Source: Bedellia somnulentella (Eukaryota > Arthropoda > Insecta > Lepidoptera > Bedelliidae). Taken from it: a DNA stretch of 64,000 nt. Position 1 is the first letter of the stretch; every line of letters starts with the position of its first letter. Position numbers and translations under genes: made by a program. Below the pieces are notes generated by a model. It did no database searches. It was not told the origin of the DNA and saw nothing but the letters and a program-made list of their open reading frames with translations. Shown piece by piece: positions 39,371 to 51,487 of this stretch. The stretch covers positions 3,906,001 to 3,970,000 of the forward strand of contig OY755178.1 in the NCBI GenBank assembly GCA_963576735.1, given 5' to 3'.

Positions 39371-40080
39371 TTATCGCAGTTTTATTTTTGTTAATAAATA
39401 AAGGAAAGAAAAATTTCGACACCACCGGGGATCGAACCCACGACCTGCACATGCGCCCACATAATAATCCCCACATGAGGTTTTCATGAATAAAAACATT
39501 CTAATTTATTTTGTGTTTTATGACCATTTAACCGTTAAAATATAATTCTTCTTTAAATTATAAATCTCAAGCTCAAACTCCAACTTCTATTGCACACCAT
39601 AGTGTACAAATAGTTGTTGTAATCACTCATATCCTTCACTAGTACCAATTGTTATAATTATAAATACAAATAGGAATTGATCAAACTAAGATATATTAAA
39701 ATTTGAATGTTTTTGTTCACGAAAACCTCATGTGGGGGTTTTAACTAATAAACAAAGGATAAAGAAGTTACTCATATGTCGACGGTGCACGGATGACAAG
39801 GCTGAGGTAACATATACATACATACATATACTCACGCTCTTAGTTCCCGGTAGGCAGATACCAAGTTCTCCACTTTGTACTATCCCACCACAACTCTCGA
39901 GGTTCATTTAAATTCATCAATTGTTTTTACATGGCCTTTTCGGAAGCCTGCCATTTTCAGGACATTTTATTTGTTCAATATATTTGGCGCGTAAGTTCAC
40001 AATAATTATGTGCATAATATTTGTACCTATATGTATATTCAAATACAGTTTTTTTTATTAGAAAACTAAACATTACTTAG
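39370..40080. repeat. Module C of the tandem unit, copy 1
   Basis: Homologous to 45500-46210. It contains a SINE-2 fragment on the minus strand (about 39395-39515, with GGGATCGAACCCACGACCTG and CCCCACATGAGG), a second inverted CCTCATGTGGGG end at 39730, and an RTE-type 3' tail on the minus strand (39811-39960: TACATACATATACTCACG, then TTCCCGGTAGGCAGATACC). No ORF. Confidence 0.75.
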
Positions 40081-40394
40081 GAGACTTTATAAGTACAAAT
40101 AACAGTATTAGGAGAATCAAGGTAAGCATTTATTTTGTGCAAATTTATATTTTGCCGTTTGTAGTAAAAGAAGTACAAGCGTCGACCCTTGCCGACCTGG
40201 GTCGCAAAATTTCCGTTCACTTTATGTCAAAGTTGGTGCGGTCAAGCATGTCTAGTAGATACCTCCGGAGGGGATATACACTCTTTGTTTGTCCACCATT
40301 ATTCATACAGGATATTTAACTCAGATTATTCCTTGAAAATTCCCGAAAGTATCTCGTTTCAGAATTGTATAATATTTTAGTTATCATCATATTT

Positions 40395-40615
40395 ATAAAT
40401 AAAAGATGTTATTAAAGGAAAGAAAAATTTCGACACTGGCGGGGTTCGAACCCGCGACCTTCGGGTACACTGTAGCTCAGTTGGCAGAGCGACGGGGGCG
40501 TATACCGCGATTCGAACCCCGCCAGTGTCGAAATTTTTCTTTTCTTTCCTTTAATAACATCTTTTATTTATGAGTAATAATCCCCACATGAGGAATTCAT
40601 GTCAAAAAACATTAA
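40395..40615. mobile_element. Head-to-head SINE-2 pair with 12-bp TSD
   Basis: Flanked by ATCATCATATTT at 40383-40394 and 40616-40627. Inside, two tRNA-like heads face each other: GGGGTTCGAACCCGCGACC on one side, GTAGCTCAGTTGGCAGAGCG and CGATTCGAACCCCGCCAG on the other, giving a long palindrome ending in GACACTGGCGG/CCGCCAGTGTC. One insertion event with an internal inverted structure. Confidence 0.8.
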
Positions 40616-41599
40616 ATCATCATATTTTATCAAATCAACGTGTATCAAGAAAATATAAATTGAACAGGAAAATTCTTAATGAACGAAAGCAAAAATAAAA
40701 CAAAAACCTCCTTTGATGCCTGAGTTATGAAAATATGGTCAAATGTGAATAAATTGTAACTTATAAAAGATTGAATAAACATATTTAAAGTGTTATTGAA
40801 TGAATATGTTAGTTTACATATTATTTACAAATGGATCGAATAAAAAAAAAACTCTGATAGCCGACAAACAAAGTACTATTGCAAAAGAAAAATTAAAAAT
40901 AAATTAAACCTGCAACGTTTTTACTTAAAAATTGACATAAACTTTCAAGGTTTACTTTCGGGGATTAAAATAGGCGTCAGTCTGTCACGATAGATATCGC
41001 CATTATTATTCAGAGAGAATTCCAAGTTATTTCGTTTCATTGAAGACGCCCATTTGCCTTCTCGAAATTACGTTAGGCTAGCCCGCCTCTTTGGAGTTCG
41101 AACGTTTTTCCCCGATTCCGAACAGAAAAAAAAACTTTTGTCATTAGGCCGCTATTCAAACGCTTTCAAAAGTTAGCGTGTTACAATAATAAAGCAGTTT
41201 TGTGGTATTATCCTTTAAATACCTGGGACTGGATAAAGGAAAATGTACTTTTTCGGTGACTTCTTTTTATACTGATGAGACCGCCATCATTTCTGTTACT
41301 TTAACGTTTAAATGGTTTAAGTTAAGTACGTTTTGTGATTCAGTTTGAATTGTTCCAAATTGGAACAGGCTAGAATATGCTTATAATGGTTTTCATCCTA
41401 CATTTTAACGCATCGAGGTAAATAAACTATTTGTATTTGGTTTGGGCACATAGAGAGGATGGGTGATAATTGGGTAAATTAGTAAAAGAGATCCAAAGAG
41501 CCGATGTAGAAGGTAATGTTAGCAGAGGACGACCTCGGAAGACACATTTGGACCAATGGGGGGAGTATGCTTAAAAAGGAAGGCCTCCGAAATAATATA

Positions 41600-41880
41600 A
41601 AAAAAATATATAATATAAAAATTGTTTATTGCGCATTTTGAATTACATAGTGATTTTTCCAATGGCCCCTGCACTAGGTAAAACCTGTATTGCGGGTGGC
41701 CTTTCTCGATATTTACATTGATTTCCAAATTAAAATTATACACAAACATAATTATTAAAGAAAAAATCTAACACTAATAAAGTACACAAAATAAGCAGAA
41801 CCAAGAAAATAATTTATAGAAAAATAAAAAATAAAAAAAATGAAAACTACTTTACTTGGATGTATAGTGTATAGTATATA
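41600..41880 (-). mobile_element. LINE 3'-end remnant in module A copy 2
   Basis: Interrupts the RTE fossil of this module between ..CCGAAATAA and ..AAGAAGAATAAAACAG. Contains GCACTAGGTAAAACCTGTAT and TTGTTTATTGCGCATTTTG. Severely truncated with no coding left. Confidence 0.6.
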
Positions 41881-42879
41881 TATAAGAAGAATAAAACAGG
41901 TCACTTACACTCCATACTATATATGTCCCCATCGAGGGGCTCAGATAGTCAGATGACTCAATAAAGTATATAAACTTAGTTTAAATTATTTAAAAAAAAG
42001 TAGAGTTTACCACACATGCGATTTAACCCGAGTCCTCTAGATTGTAAGCCAAGCGTTTCATCACTATACCACCGAGGCAGTTAAAACACAAGACTAAAGA
42101 GACACGGAGGTTAAGACTTTCCATTAGTTGCGTTAAAATATTCACGATGATAATCCAATAAAAGCATATCGTGTTAAAGCTGTATAAAGTTGCAGAACGG
42201 AGGCGCTATGAGGCTTGGTTTCCGTGACTAATTTCATAATGAAACTTTGTCATGTCTTGCTACGCTCATGTATCCAATTATAACTTTCTTTATTAAATAA
42301 TTAAAATGTGTTACAATTATATTATAACTTGACAAGATTAGGTTAGTTCATCACACCCTTGTTGGCAAAGGAGCATTCAATTATTCAATTAATAAGCTCC
42401 TGAGAAATCGGTTGTGCTTATTATGGAAATGAAAGTTTTATGAAAATTTGATTGAATATGCCGATGGTATTTGGGTGTGAGTTATATCACCTTACATTAG
42501 TGGCAATAATTAGTACGTGAGTGCGTAGTGGGCATATTTTTTAATTTCTTACTTGTTTAGAAAATTACTATCAAATAGTTTTTGTGATATCTGCAATGAA
42601 TCTTGAATAAATTATGCTAGAAAAGTATATATATTTTTAACTGTAACCCTTATTCTCAATGATTTTTAAAGAATTAGTAACTTATGATACGTTTATGATC
42701 CTGACCGCTACAAAAAAAACATAACATACACATATGAGAAACTTTAATTTAGTATTCGGTTTTTTTATTCGTTTGCCATTTCGCTACATTCACATCGGCG
42801 TACAGTGAAAAAATAATTCAATTTTGTGTTATACAATAGTTCTTGTAGTAACGAACGGCCAATCCACATATTTTGACTA

Positions 42880-45500
42880 AGGTGTAGAGTTTGTGAAGTT
42901 AGGCCTTGTAGAGCTAGCATCTCATAATAAAATAATTTAGTGAACGTTCAATGTCCTGCAAAGTGGTTTTGTAAGTAAAGTCTAAGTTTTTGTAAATAAA
43001 CTGTACTCAAACCGTGCTTGAAATATCAAAGCTGTATAGAAAATTAAATTGAGACAATTTGCAACCTTTTTAAAAAGAGTATTGTTTCACCTCATTATTT
43101 TAAGGTTTCTAATATGACGTGACGACGTGATAGCTCAATAGGTAGAATACCGGTTAACGTGTAAGCGACTAGTGTTCAAATCGCGGGTCGGGCCTACACC
43201 AATTTGTCTTTTCTAAAGACATATGTTTGGTTAATTTATCATGGTTGTTAACGGTGAGGGAAAACATCGTGAGGAAACCCACATGGCTGAGTTGTACTTA
43301 GTCATGTGACAGTGTATTCATACAAAACGGCGATAGGCCTGCCCCCTATCACGTGAGTACACTGTCCATGCAAAACGTGGGTACTCTAAACACCGGGTGA
43401 CAAAGTCACGTGATGTTCAGAAGTATTAGTACCACTGCCAACCCCTTCGGGGATATTCGGCGTGAACGATTATGTTTCATGTTTATTTATGTTCTAATAT
43501 TTCAGTTCAGACTTAGGTTAAAAAATCTGCCACCATCATCACAATTCATCCTTTTTTATAATATCTTTTCCCAACGAAAAGACAAAAATGTCCTAAGAAT
43601 ACATCGTATGAAATGCTGGCTACCCTGTTTGGGATTTTACAAAAAAAACTGACGAAATGTATTTTCAATAGTCGATTTTAACGTTGATAAATGAAAAAAA
43701 CACTAATTTCCGTTATATTCAGATAAGTATCCAAACTGAAATGTTAATAAATTAAAGTTGCTTACCTTCGGTCACAAAAGCAGGTCAAATATGAAATAAA
43801 AAGATAATAATTCTACTGTCCTTACTAAGTAATCAAACTATAAAACTTTCTTCCACAATTTATCGGTGAGAGTTATACAACCATCTTATAAATCACCCCA
43901 TCCTCCCCTCGAGGGTGCCAGTCTCATCTGCGAAGGTGTTTATTTGAGAAGGATGTTCAAATACGCTTCAAATTTTCTTCACAAATACCTGGAACACAAA
44001 TCCTTTGAAAGCCGATGAAATTTTGAATTAACCCTCCTTCATAATGTAGATAAATTAACTTTGAGCAAAAATATTTCCGTTAAATGTTTACAAGTAAATT
44101 TTTAATTGGCCGCCCATTTCGAAGCTTTTCCCCAAAAAAAGGTCGGAACGAGCTTTATGATCAAAATTTACCATTTGCCAGACAATTTCGGTACTTCACA
44201 AGGACACAGATCGTACCATAAAGCATGATTTGTAACAAAATTCACTGTTTTTAATTAAGATTCAATACAAATTTTCGCCTTTTGACTAACTCGCCGTTCA
44301 TGAAATAATAAGCATCAAAATTACTGTACAAAAAAATCAAACGAAGGTTTGGTTCAAGTTGGCTTTTGCTGTGAAAAACTGACACCTGAAAATATAGCTC
44401 TAAACTTCATCACAACATAACATCTAGTTAAAAATATATCTCGCAAAACCCCAGAGAGATATATTTGGGATGAATTTCTTGAAGCTAAAAATTAGGTGTT
44501 GAACACTTTAACATTGAACTCAGGACGCTTGTATTTTATAAGGGCCCTTCGTCATATAAAATAAATGAGAACGAGTTCAGGTGGTCGGAACATCGTCCTA
44601 CTGGGAGCGATAGACCCTGATTGAGCAGATCAGTCGTTGCGAACTAAACTATCGCAAACTCTAATATAACTCCATGATAGTTTAGAGTTGAATGTCGTCG
44701 TTGAGAATACACAACATTTTGTCTAGCTGATGAGATTTGCGGAACTGGGTTGTATATTAGTTTCGCACGCATTTTGCGTCGATATTCATCACACTCTTGT
44801 TATTTTGTAGATAGTGTGTTGGAAATTATAGTTAAAAAAACTTGACTTTTACTCTGTTTTAATTTAATAAGAAATGTTCGTATTCAAATTTGGTTATTAT
44901 TTGTGTTCACGGCTCTCTGTTTTTCACTTAAAGAATTACTAAGAGAGCACTCATATAAGCGTATGGCACGTTTAATAGTTGATTGAGAAACCCGTATAAT
45001 AAGCTCAATCAGTATATAATGAGCAATTTTATGTATGATTGGAACTATTATATAAAAAACCTATCGTACTCAACGGAAGTAGTAATCCTTTTAACCCCAA
45101 CTGGCACTTGGGGTTAAAAGGATTTAACTAGGGTATTCTTGAACCCTCCGTATTTACCTAATAAGGGACTAACACCATAACAAAGGTTCAAAACCACAAC
45201 TCAGCTAATAGGTATTGGTTATTCATCGTTCGAATAAAACCAACTTTATATTCACTTGAAAAGTTCATATTGGAATATTGGAGTTTATGAAATTGGAAGC
45301 AGCTTCGCGGCCGCCGCTCGAACTCGCTGTATTTACAATTCAATTGGAAAGAGCCGCTTCTTGCTATTTTATTAGTAAAAGTGCAAACACTCGCGGTGCT
45401 GACACCGGCCGGAGGACAACTTCCAAATATAATTTCTTACAAAACATACACCCAGGTAAACACTTGGTGCCTCGAGAAACTCGAAGTCAATTTTACTAGC
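42880..45500. repeat. Module B copy 3
   Basis: Collinear with the other B modules and interrupted only by SINE-1 at 43116-43491. It provides the empty sites for the insertions at 18655 and 26125. The hairpin is at about 45087-45125 and the GC-rich block at 45284-45460. In this copy the block has an ATG-started frame of about 70 codons (from 45287) because a TAG is changed to TAT. Confidence 0.8.
43116..43491 (+). mobile_element. SINE-1, full length (reference copy)
   Basis: 376 bp flanked by TTCTAATAT at 43107-43115 and 43492-43500. Order: tRNA-like head (GTGATAGCTCAATAGGTAGA, box A; GTGTTCAAATCGCGG, box B), body, and 3' end CTGCCAACCCCTTCGGGGAT plus ATTCGGCGTGAACG and a T/ATG-rich tail. Best full copy in the window. 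Confidence 0.9.
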
Positions 45501-46210
45501 AAATTTTGCTGTGATTGAAAAGATTTGAATTTTATCGCGGTTTTATTTTTTGTTAATAAATAAAGGAAAGAAAAATTTCGACACCACCGGGGATCGAACC
45601 CACGACCTGCACATGCGCCCACATAATAATACCCACATGAGGTTTTCATGAATAAAAACATTCTAATTTATTTTGTGTTTTATGACCATTTAATTGGTAC
45701 TTTCTAACCGTTAAAATATAATTCTTCTTTAAATTATAAATCTCAAGCTCAAACTCCAACTTCTATTGCACACCATAGTGTACAAATAGTTGTTGTAATC
45801 ACTCATATCTTTCACTAGTACCAATTGTTATAATTATAAATACAAATAGGAATTGATCAAACTAAGATATATTATAATTTGAATGTCTTTGTTCACGAAA
45901 ACCTCATGTGGGGATTTAACTAATAAATAAAGGATAAAGAAGTCACTCATATGTCGACGGCGCACGGATGACAAGGCTGAGGTAACATATACATACATAT
46001 ACTCACGCTCTTAGTTCCCGGTAGGCAGATACCAATTTCGACACTTTGTACTATCCCGCCAAAACTCTCGAGGTTCATTTACATTCATCTATCGTTTTTA
46101 CATGGCCTTTTCGGAAGCCTGCCATTTTCGGGACATTTTATTTGTTCAATATATTTGGCACGTAAGTTCACAATATTTATGTGCATAATATTTGTACCTA
46201 TATGCATATT
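45500..46210. repeat. Module C copy 2
   Basis: Matches 39370-40080 including its SINE-2 fragment (about 45545-45665) and RTE-type tail (45990-46130). These insertions are therefore older than the duplication of the unit. Confidence 0.8.
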
Positions 46211-47161
46211 AAAATACGGTTTTATAAAAACTCTCTGATAGCCGACAAACAAAGCACTATTGCAAAAGAAAAATAAAAAATAAATTAAACCTGCAACGTT
46301 TTTACTTAAAAATTGACATAAACTTTCAAGGTTTACTTTCGGGGATTAAAATAGGCGTCAGTCTGTCACGATAGATATCGCCATTATTATTCAGAGAGAA
46401 TTCCAAGTTATTTCGTTTCATTGAAGACGCCCATTTGCCTTCACGAAATTACGTTAGGCTAGCCCGCCTCTTTGGAGTTCGAACGTTTTTCCCCGATTCC
46501 GAACAGAAAAAAAAACTTTTGTCATTAGGTCGCTATTCAAACGCTTTCAAAAGTTAGCGTGTTACAATAATAAAGCAGTTTTGTGGTATTATCCTTTAAA
46601 TACCTGGGACTGGATAAAGGAAAATGTACTTTTTCGGTGGCTTCTTTTTATACTGATGAGACCGCTATCATTTCTGTTACTTTAACGTTTAAATGGTTTA
46701 AGCTAAGTACGTTTTATGTTTTGGAACACGCTAGAATATGCTTATAATGGTTTTCATCCTACATATTAACGCATCGAATGAAAAAATGGAAAAAAGCATG
46801 CCTACGTGTACATATATTTTAGTAGGATAAATTTGTAAATATTGACTTTTAAAGCAACTAATATAAGAATTACAAAACTTTGATAAGAACTATATAACTT
46901 GAATTGCATGCTGAAACACAGACCTTCGTCTAGTTCGGCTGCAATTATCTTTTAAATTGCACTGTAAAGCTAAGCACAGTTTTTGTTTATAAACCATTAT
47001 AATAAACTTGTACGCTTTTCTTAAATAAACTATTTGTATTTGGTTTGGGCACATAGAGAGGATGGGTGATAATTGGGTAAATAAGTAAAAAAGATCCATA
47101 GAGCCAATGTAGAAGGTAATGTTAGTAGAGGACGACCTCGGAAGACACATTTGGACCAATG
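46210..47161. repeat. Module A copy 3, left part
   Basis: Collinear with 1450-2390. Cut at 47161 inside the RTE fossil by the Transib element, and resumes at 53779. Confidence 0.8.
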
Positions 47162-47553
47162 CACAGTGGTACCGCCGCCATACAAGGGCGGTCATAAATA
47201 CCTTACTCTCTTAATTTGCATTTTTTTTTTGGGTAAATCAATAAAATAACGTTTAAGATTGTATACTTATGATGTATTTAATTGTTAGAAGTAAATAAAG
47301 AAGTAAAAGTATACCACCACCATGATTTTTATACAATTCAAAGAAATAAAATAAATAGGTATAAATATATTAATTTATTTCTAATGATAACTACGAAATA
47401 TCTACTTTTTGGTACTAATAAAATTGTCAATTTACTATTTTTACCATAAAAAATACATTATAACTATTTCTATTTTAAACTTACAGCTAAGTATACATGC
47501 ATCTCTTACTAAACTGAAAAAAAGTACCTACTACAAATAAATTGGAATATAAA

Positions 47554-47719
47554 TCAAACTTTTAATAGATGTAACACTTCTTTAGACATAACACTTTTTT
47601 TCTGACGGGGGAGTTTTCGATGGCCAGTAATAAATGGATCCAAACTGAGTAAAAGTCTATTTAGCAAATCCGAATTACTAACTTCTCTTGACATCTTGCG
47701 CGTGTGATCTCGTCTGAAG
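47554..47719 (-). pseudogene. Transib transposase, C-terminal end (second half)
   Basis: Continues the coding of 52893-53075 once the LTR element and one GACT duplicate are removed. It encodes FRRDHTRKMSREVSN, then DLLNRLLLSLDPFITGH, and ends at a stop at 47554. The pattern (R-rich helix, then DLLNRLL..SDP-like) is typical of the C-terminus of Transib-like transposases. Confidence 0.75.
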
Positions 47720-47723
47720 GACT

Positions 47724-48283
47724 TATAGTGGTATGTGGGGTGTGTGTAGCTTACTTGAGGTGGTAAGTATCTTCAGTGAAAGTCCTTATTCCAGTTGCAC
47801 ACGATTTAATAAATAATAACACATACACTATACACAATAGAAGGATTGAAGAATAATTTGTAAGTACTAAACACTAATTAATAGGTAAAACAAAAGTCAA
47901 CAAAATAGAACACAACACGAGAGTTAGATATTACAGTACGAAATAGCGCGAATGAATTTGCAATAATTACGGCGACACGTTATTAGCCGAGAAACAATCA
48001 AGGGACGACTGACTGACTAGCGATAGCTTCGATGCACACACCTGGCCCTCAATCAACCAGTTATTTCCGGATTATCTAAGATCGAGCGCCGAGAACAATG
48101 CGCATGGATACTTACTCTTCCAGCTAACGTATGTATTCGGTTCCCATTACGTTTTCATAAACGTTTGTATGTGAAAACGTAAACGTGTTAATGTTGTTGT
48201 ACAAATTTGTAAATAGTTTAATTTTAATAAAAGTGTATAAATAAAACAATGTAAATAAATATTAAATTAGTAGGTATCCTACA
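47724..48283 (-). repeat. 3' LTR
   Basis: On the minus strand runs from TGTAGGATACC to ..CCACTATA. Contains a TATA-like TATTTATACACTTTTATT region and AATAAA-type sequences near 48200-48270. Nearly identical to 52333-52892; the only difference I see is at about 48007-48009 (GACTGACTGAC against GATAGACTGAC). Confidence 0.93.
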
Positions 48284-48300
48284 TTACTCCCCTCCAGAGA
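48284..48300 (-). promoter_or_regulatory. Polypurine tract
   Basis: TGGAGGGGAGTAA on the minus strand directly abuts the 3' LTR start (TGTAGG), as expected for the plus-strand primer of an LTR retrotransposon. Confidence 0.85.
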
Positions 48301-48421
48301 CCGTGTCTACGGGCGATAGTAATCAGGAAATCTTACATGACGTCCGGAACGTGTAGTTTTAATAGACTCTGGCGAGGAAGAAGGAACATTATTAGTATGG
48401 GGAATGTTTAATGAGAGGTTG

Positions 48422-51400
48422 TTAGTAGGCAAACAATCTTGTATTAAAAAATGCGGGTTTAAGACGATCGATAGAAACCGATACCGTTTTATTCTTAATT
48501 GAAATTTTGAAAACTTTATCTCCTCTCTCTAACACTTGGTAGGGTCCCGTATACGCTGGTTGCAGTGAACCTCTCAACGAGTCTTCCCTAAGGAATACGT
48601 GGCTGGATGAGGATAATTCTTTGAAAATAAAGATTTTATCTTTATTATGGCGCGCAGCTGGGACTGGTTTTAAATTCTCGTGATATTGTTTGAGACGTGC
48701 AGTAAAATCAGACAAATCGGTAGTACCAGTGGTTGATGGTACAAAAAATTCACCTGGAAGTCTCAGTGGCTCGCCATACAGAAGCTCTGCAGATGAAGAC
48801 TGAAGGTCTTCTTTGAATGCGCTTCTAATACCTAATAAAACTAAGGGAAGGGCTTCAACCCAGTTGGTATCAGCATGGCACATTATTGCTGTTTTTAATT
48901 GGCGATGAAACCGCTCAACTAAACCGTTGCATGCCGGATGATAGGCAGTGGTGCGTCTATGAGTGAAACCAACCATTTTGGACAAATGTCCGAAGATGGC
49001 CGATTCAAATTGTCGTCCTTGGTCAGTTACTATAACCTGAGGACTACCGAAACGTGAAAACCATCCAGTAACTAATGCACGGGCAACTGTCTCAGCCGTA
49101 ATGTCTGCTAATGGCACGACTTCCGGCCAACGCGTGAATCGGTCCACCGCCGTTAGGCAATAGCGAAATCCAAGGCAAGGTGGAAGTGGGCCGATGAGAT
49201 CTATGTGCACAAACTGGAAACGAGCTCGAGGAAGTGGAAAAGTACCAAGAGGTGCAGACGTGTGTCTGGTAATCTTCGTTCTTTGGCAGTTTAGACATGC
49301 TCGAGTCCAATCACGACAATCCTTTCGTAATCCTGGCCACACGAATCGCTGCGAAACAAGTTTTGCACTAGCGCTTGCACCAGGGTGACTGAAAGAATGA
49401 AGATTGTCGAAAATCTGTTTGCGGTAGAATTTGGTAACGAAAGGTCTTGGATTAGACGTACTAACGTCACAGTATATCTTTATATGACCGTCACCAATAG
49501 GCATCTTTCTAAGGCGGAGAGAAGAAGAATCGTCATTTAAGAACGAAAGTAACTCGGAATCTGATTCTTGAGCCTTTGCTAAAGATTGCATGCTAACTGG
49601 TTCTTCTAGAACTTCTACACGTGACAGAGTATCCGCAACAACGTTATCTTTTCCGGAAATAAATTGAATATCTGTCGTGAATTGAGAAATAAAATCTAGG
49701 TGTCTATACTGACGCGGTGAGCAGTCTTTCTTACGTTCGTGGAAAGCAAAGCAAATGGGTTTGTGGTCAGTATAAACTGTGAAATGTCTAGCTTCCACCA
49801 TATGCCGAAAATATTTTATTCCCTCATAGATTGCTAAAAGTTCTCGATCATAAGGTGAGTACTTTTGTTGCGAAGGACTCAGTTTTCTGGAAAAGAATGC
49901 CAGAGGTTGCCAATTACCATCAACAAATTGTTGTAAAACCGCGCCTAAAGCTACGTCAGAGGCGTCTGTGACCAATGCTAATTTGGCTTGGCAATTTGGG
50001 TGCGCAAGAAGGGCAGCCTCGGAAAGACTTTTCTTTGACTGATTGAACGCTTCTAGTGATTTATCCGTCAAATTTACTGGGTGAGAACCTTTTACTGATC
50101 CTCCTAAAAGATCGTTCATAGGTGCCTGCAGTTCAGCAGCACGTGGTATGAATCTGCGGTAAAAGTTGATCATACCTAAGTAACGACGTAATTGTTTGAC
50201 AGTGGTGGGGATAGGAAAATCGATAATAGCTTGGACTTTTGAAGGGAGAGGTTGAGTGCCGTCTTTAGAAATACGATAACCTAAAAATGCAACTTCGGGA
50301 GCTCCAAAAACGCACTTTGAGACATTAATAACTATCCCGTAAGCTTTCAGTCTTTCAAAAAGAAGTAGCAAATGCTGTTCATGTTCTTCCTGTGTCCTAG
50401 AGAACACGAGGAAGTCATCAATGTACGCGTACACAAAATCAAGACCGCGGGTGACTTCATCGACGAATCTCTGAAAGGTTTGACCTGCGTTACGCAAACC
50501 AAAGGTCATGAAAGGAAATTCGTATAGCCCAAAAGGTGTAGTTATGGCTGTTTTACAAATATCAGCTTCGGATACGGGTATCTGATTAAAAGCTATGATG
50601 AGATCAATTTTTGTAAATACAGTGCATCCTGATAAGCTATGTGCAAAATCATGAATATGGCGAATTGGGTAACTATCAGGAACTGTTCGCGAATTCAGTA
50701 ATCTATAATCACCGCAAGGCCGCCAGCCTTCGTCTTTTTTAGCTGCTAGATGAAGTGGAGAAGACCACGGGCTCTTAGATGGACGAGCGGTCCCACTGCT
50801 GAACATATCCTCAAACTCTTTTTTAGCAATTTTAAGTTTATCCGGTGCTAAACGTCGAGGAGAACACGATATAGGTGGACCTGGTGTTGTCCGAATGTGG
50901 TGTACAGTGTTATGTTTCGGTGTACGTGGTGTGCCAGCTGGTCGAGTAATATCTGGAAATAGCTCTAATAGTTTGTGGTACTTACTATCGCCAGTCAGTA
51001 CCTTGACCGATGAGATGCTAGATGTTACAGCAACAGAAGCTAGTGATGACAATTTTGTAGTGCAATCTATCAGTTTTTGATTGCGGCAATCTACAAGTAA
51101 ATTATAATAACTAAGAAAGTCGACACCAATGATTGGCTTAGTTACGTCAGCAACTACAAAGTGCCAAGCAAAATCTCGACGCAATCCTTGATTTAAATTA
51201 AATTTCACATAACCATATGTCTCTATTTTTGTTCCATTAGCCGCGCACAGTTGGTAGCTTGTTTTTTTACGCCGCTCGCGAAGTGCAGTTCGTGGGAAGA
51301 CACATAAATCGCTCCCGGTATCTACCAGAAATTGTGTCTTCGAGCTGCGGTCCGTCACGAACAGGCGACCGGTATTGATAGGGCAATCGTCTGTCGCCAT

Positions 51401-51487
51401 TATCGACTGCCCTTGGAGTTTTCCGAAAAATCGCATGGTTTTACGCATTTTTGCGCTTGGCTGCCGAATTTTCCATGGTACCAACAC
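48422..51487 (-). CDS. pol: Pol polyprotein: protease, reverse transcriptase, RNase H, integrase
   Basis: About 1020 residues, no internal stop. Domains in order: aspartic protease with LVDTGSD (Asp56); reverse transcriptase with DYRLLNSRTVPD, FTKIDL, FGLRNAGQTFQRF and YIDDFLVFS (~350-360); RNase H with TDASDVALGAVLQ and YTDHKPICF; integrase with an HHCC zinc finger (H..H..CLNCQRTK) and the DDE core (IDLIGP, VTDQGRQFES, HPACNGLVERFHRQLK). A C-terminal basic module closes the protein. The order PR-RT-RH-IN is that of Ty3/Gypsy. The first codons before residue ~20 are only nominal: the frame overlaps gag by 88 bp in the -1 frame, so pol is probably made by -1 frameshifting near the run of five T (minus strand) at 51426-51430. 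Apparently complete and likely active. Confidence 0.95.
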   Translation of the reverse strand: MLVPWKIRQPSAKMRKTMRFFGKLQGQSIMATDDCPINTGRLFVTDRSSKTQFLVDTGSDLCVFPRTALRERRKKTSYQLCAANGTKIETYGYVKFNLNQGLRRDFAWHFVVADVTKPIIGVDFLSYYNLLVDCRNQKLIDCTTKLSSLASVAVTSSISSVKVLTGDSKYHKLLELFPDITRPAGTPRTPKHNTVHHIRTTPGPPISCSPRRLAPDKLKIAKKEFEDMFSSGTARPSKSPWSSPLHLAAKKDEGWRPCGDYRLLNSRTVPDSYPIRHIHDFAHSLSGCTVFTKIDLIIAFNQIPVSEADICKTAITTPFGLYEFPFMTFGLRNAGQTFQRFVDEVTRGLDFVYAYIDDFLVFSRTQEEHEQHLLLLFERLKAYGIVINVSKCVFGAPEVAFLGYRISKDGTQPLPSKVQAIIDFPIPTTVKQLRRYLGMINFYRRFIPRAAELQAPMNDLLGGSVKGSHPVNLTDKSLEAFNQSKKSLSEAALLAHPNCQAKLALVTDASDVALGAVLQQFVDGNWQPLAFFSRKLSPSQQKYSPYDRELLAIYEGIKYFRHMVEARHFTVYTDHKPICFAFHERKKDCSPRQYRHLDFISQFTTDIQFISGKDNVVADTLSRVEVLEEPVSMQSLAKAQESDSELLSFLNDDSSSLRLRKMPIGDGHIKIYCDVSTSNPRPFVTKFYRKQIFDNLHSFSHPGASASAKLVSQRFVWPGLRKDCRDWTRACLNCQRTKITRHTSAPLGTFPLPRARFQFVHIDLIGPLPPCLGFRYCLTAVDRFTRWPEVVPLADITAETVARALVTGWFSRFGSPQVIVTDQGRQFESAIFGHLSKMVGFTHRRTTAYHPACNGLVERFHRQLKTAIMCHADTNWVEALPLVLLGIRSAFKEDLQSSSAELLYGEPLRLPGEFFVPSTTGTTDLSDFTARLKQYHENLKPVPAARHNKDKIFIFKELSSSSHVFLREDSLRGSLQPAYTGPYQVLERGDKVFKISIKNKTVSVSIDRLKPAFFNTRLFAY

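Larger units (their letters stand above)
40080..42780. repeat. Module A copy 2
   Basis: Collinear with 1-3745 but without the two SINEs of that copy. It carries its own insertions: a SINE-2 pair (40395-40615) and a LINE tail (about 41600-41880). The short frame at 40137-40319 is also open at 160-342 but has no ATG start in either copy. Confidence 0.8.

Noticed and set aside
40455..40530. Functional tRNA gene (GTAGCTCAGTTGGCAGAGCG)
   Set aside because: Box A and box B are convincing, but acceptor and anticodon stems do not pair and the sequence sits inside a SINE insertion with its own TSD.
45278..45499. 73-codon frame over the GC-rich block
   Set aside because: Sister blocks stop earlier at a TAG; a single base change opens it only here. 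The block may matter, but not as this protein.
49194..49388. Short plus-strand frames across 49194-52375
   Set aside because: Antisense shadows of the LTR element gag and pol.
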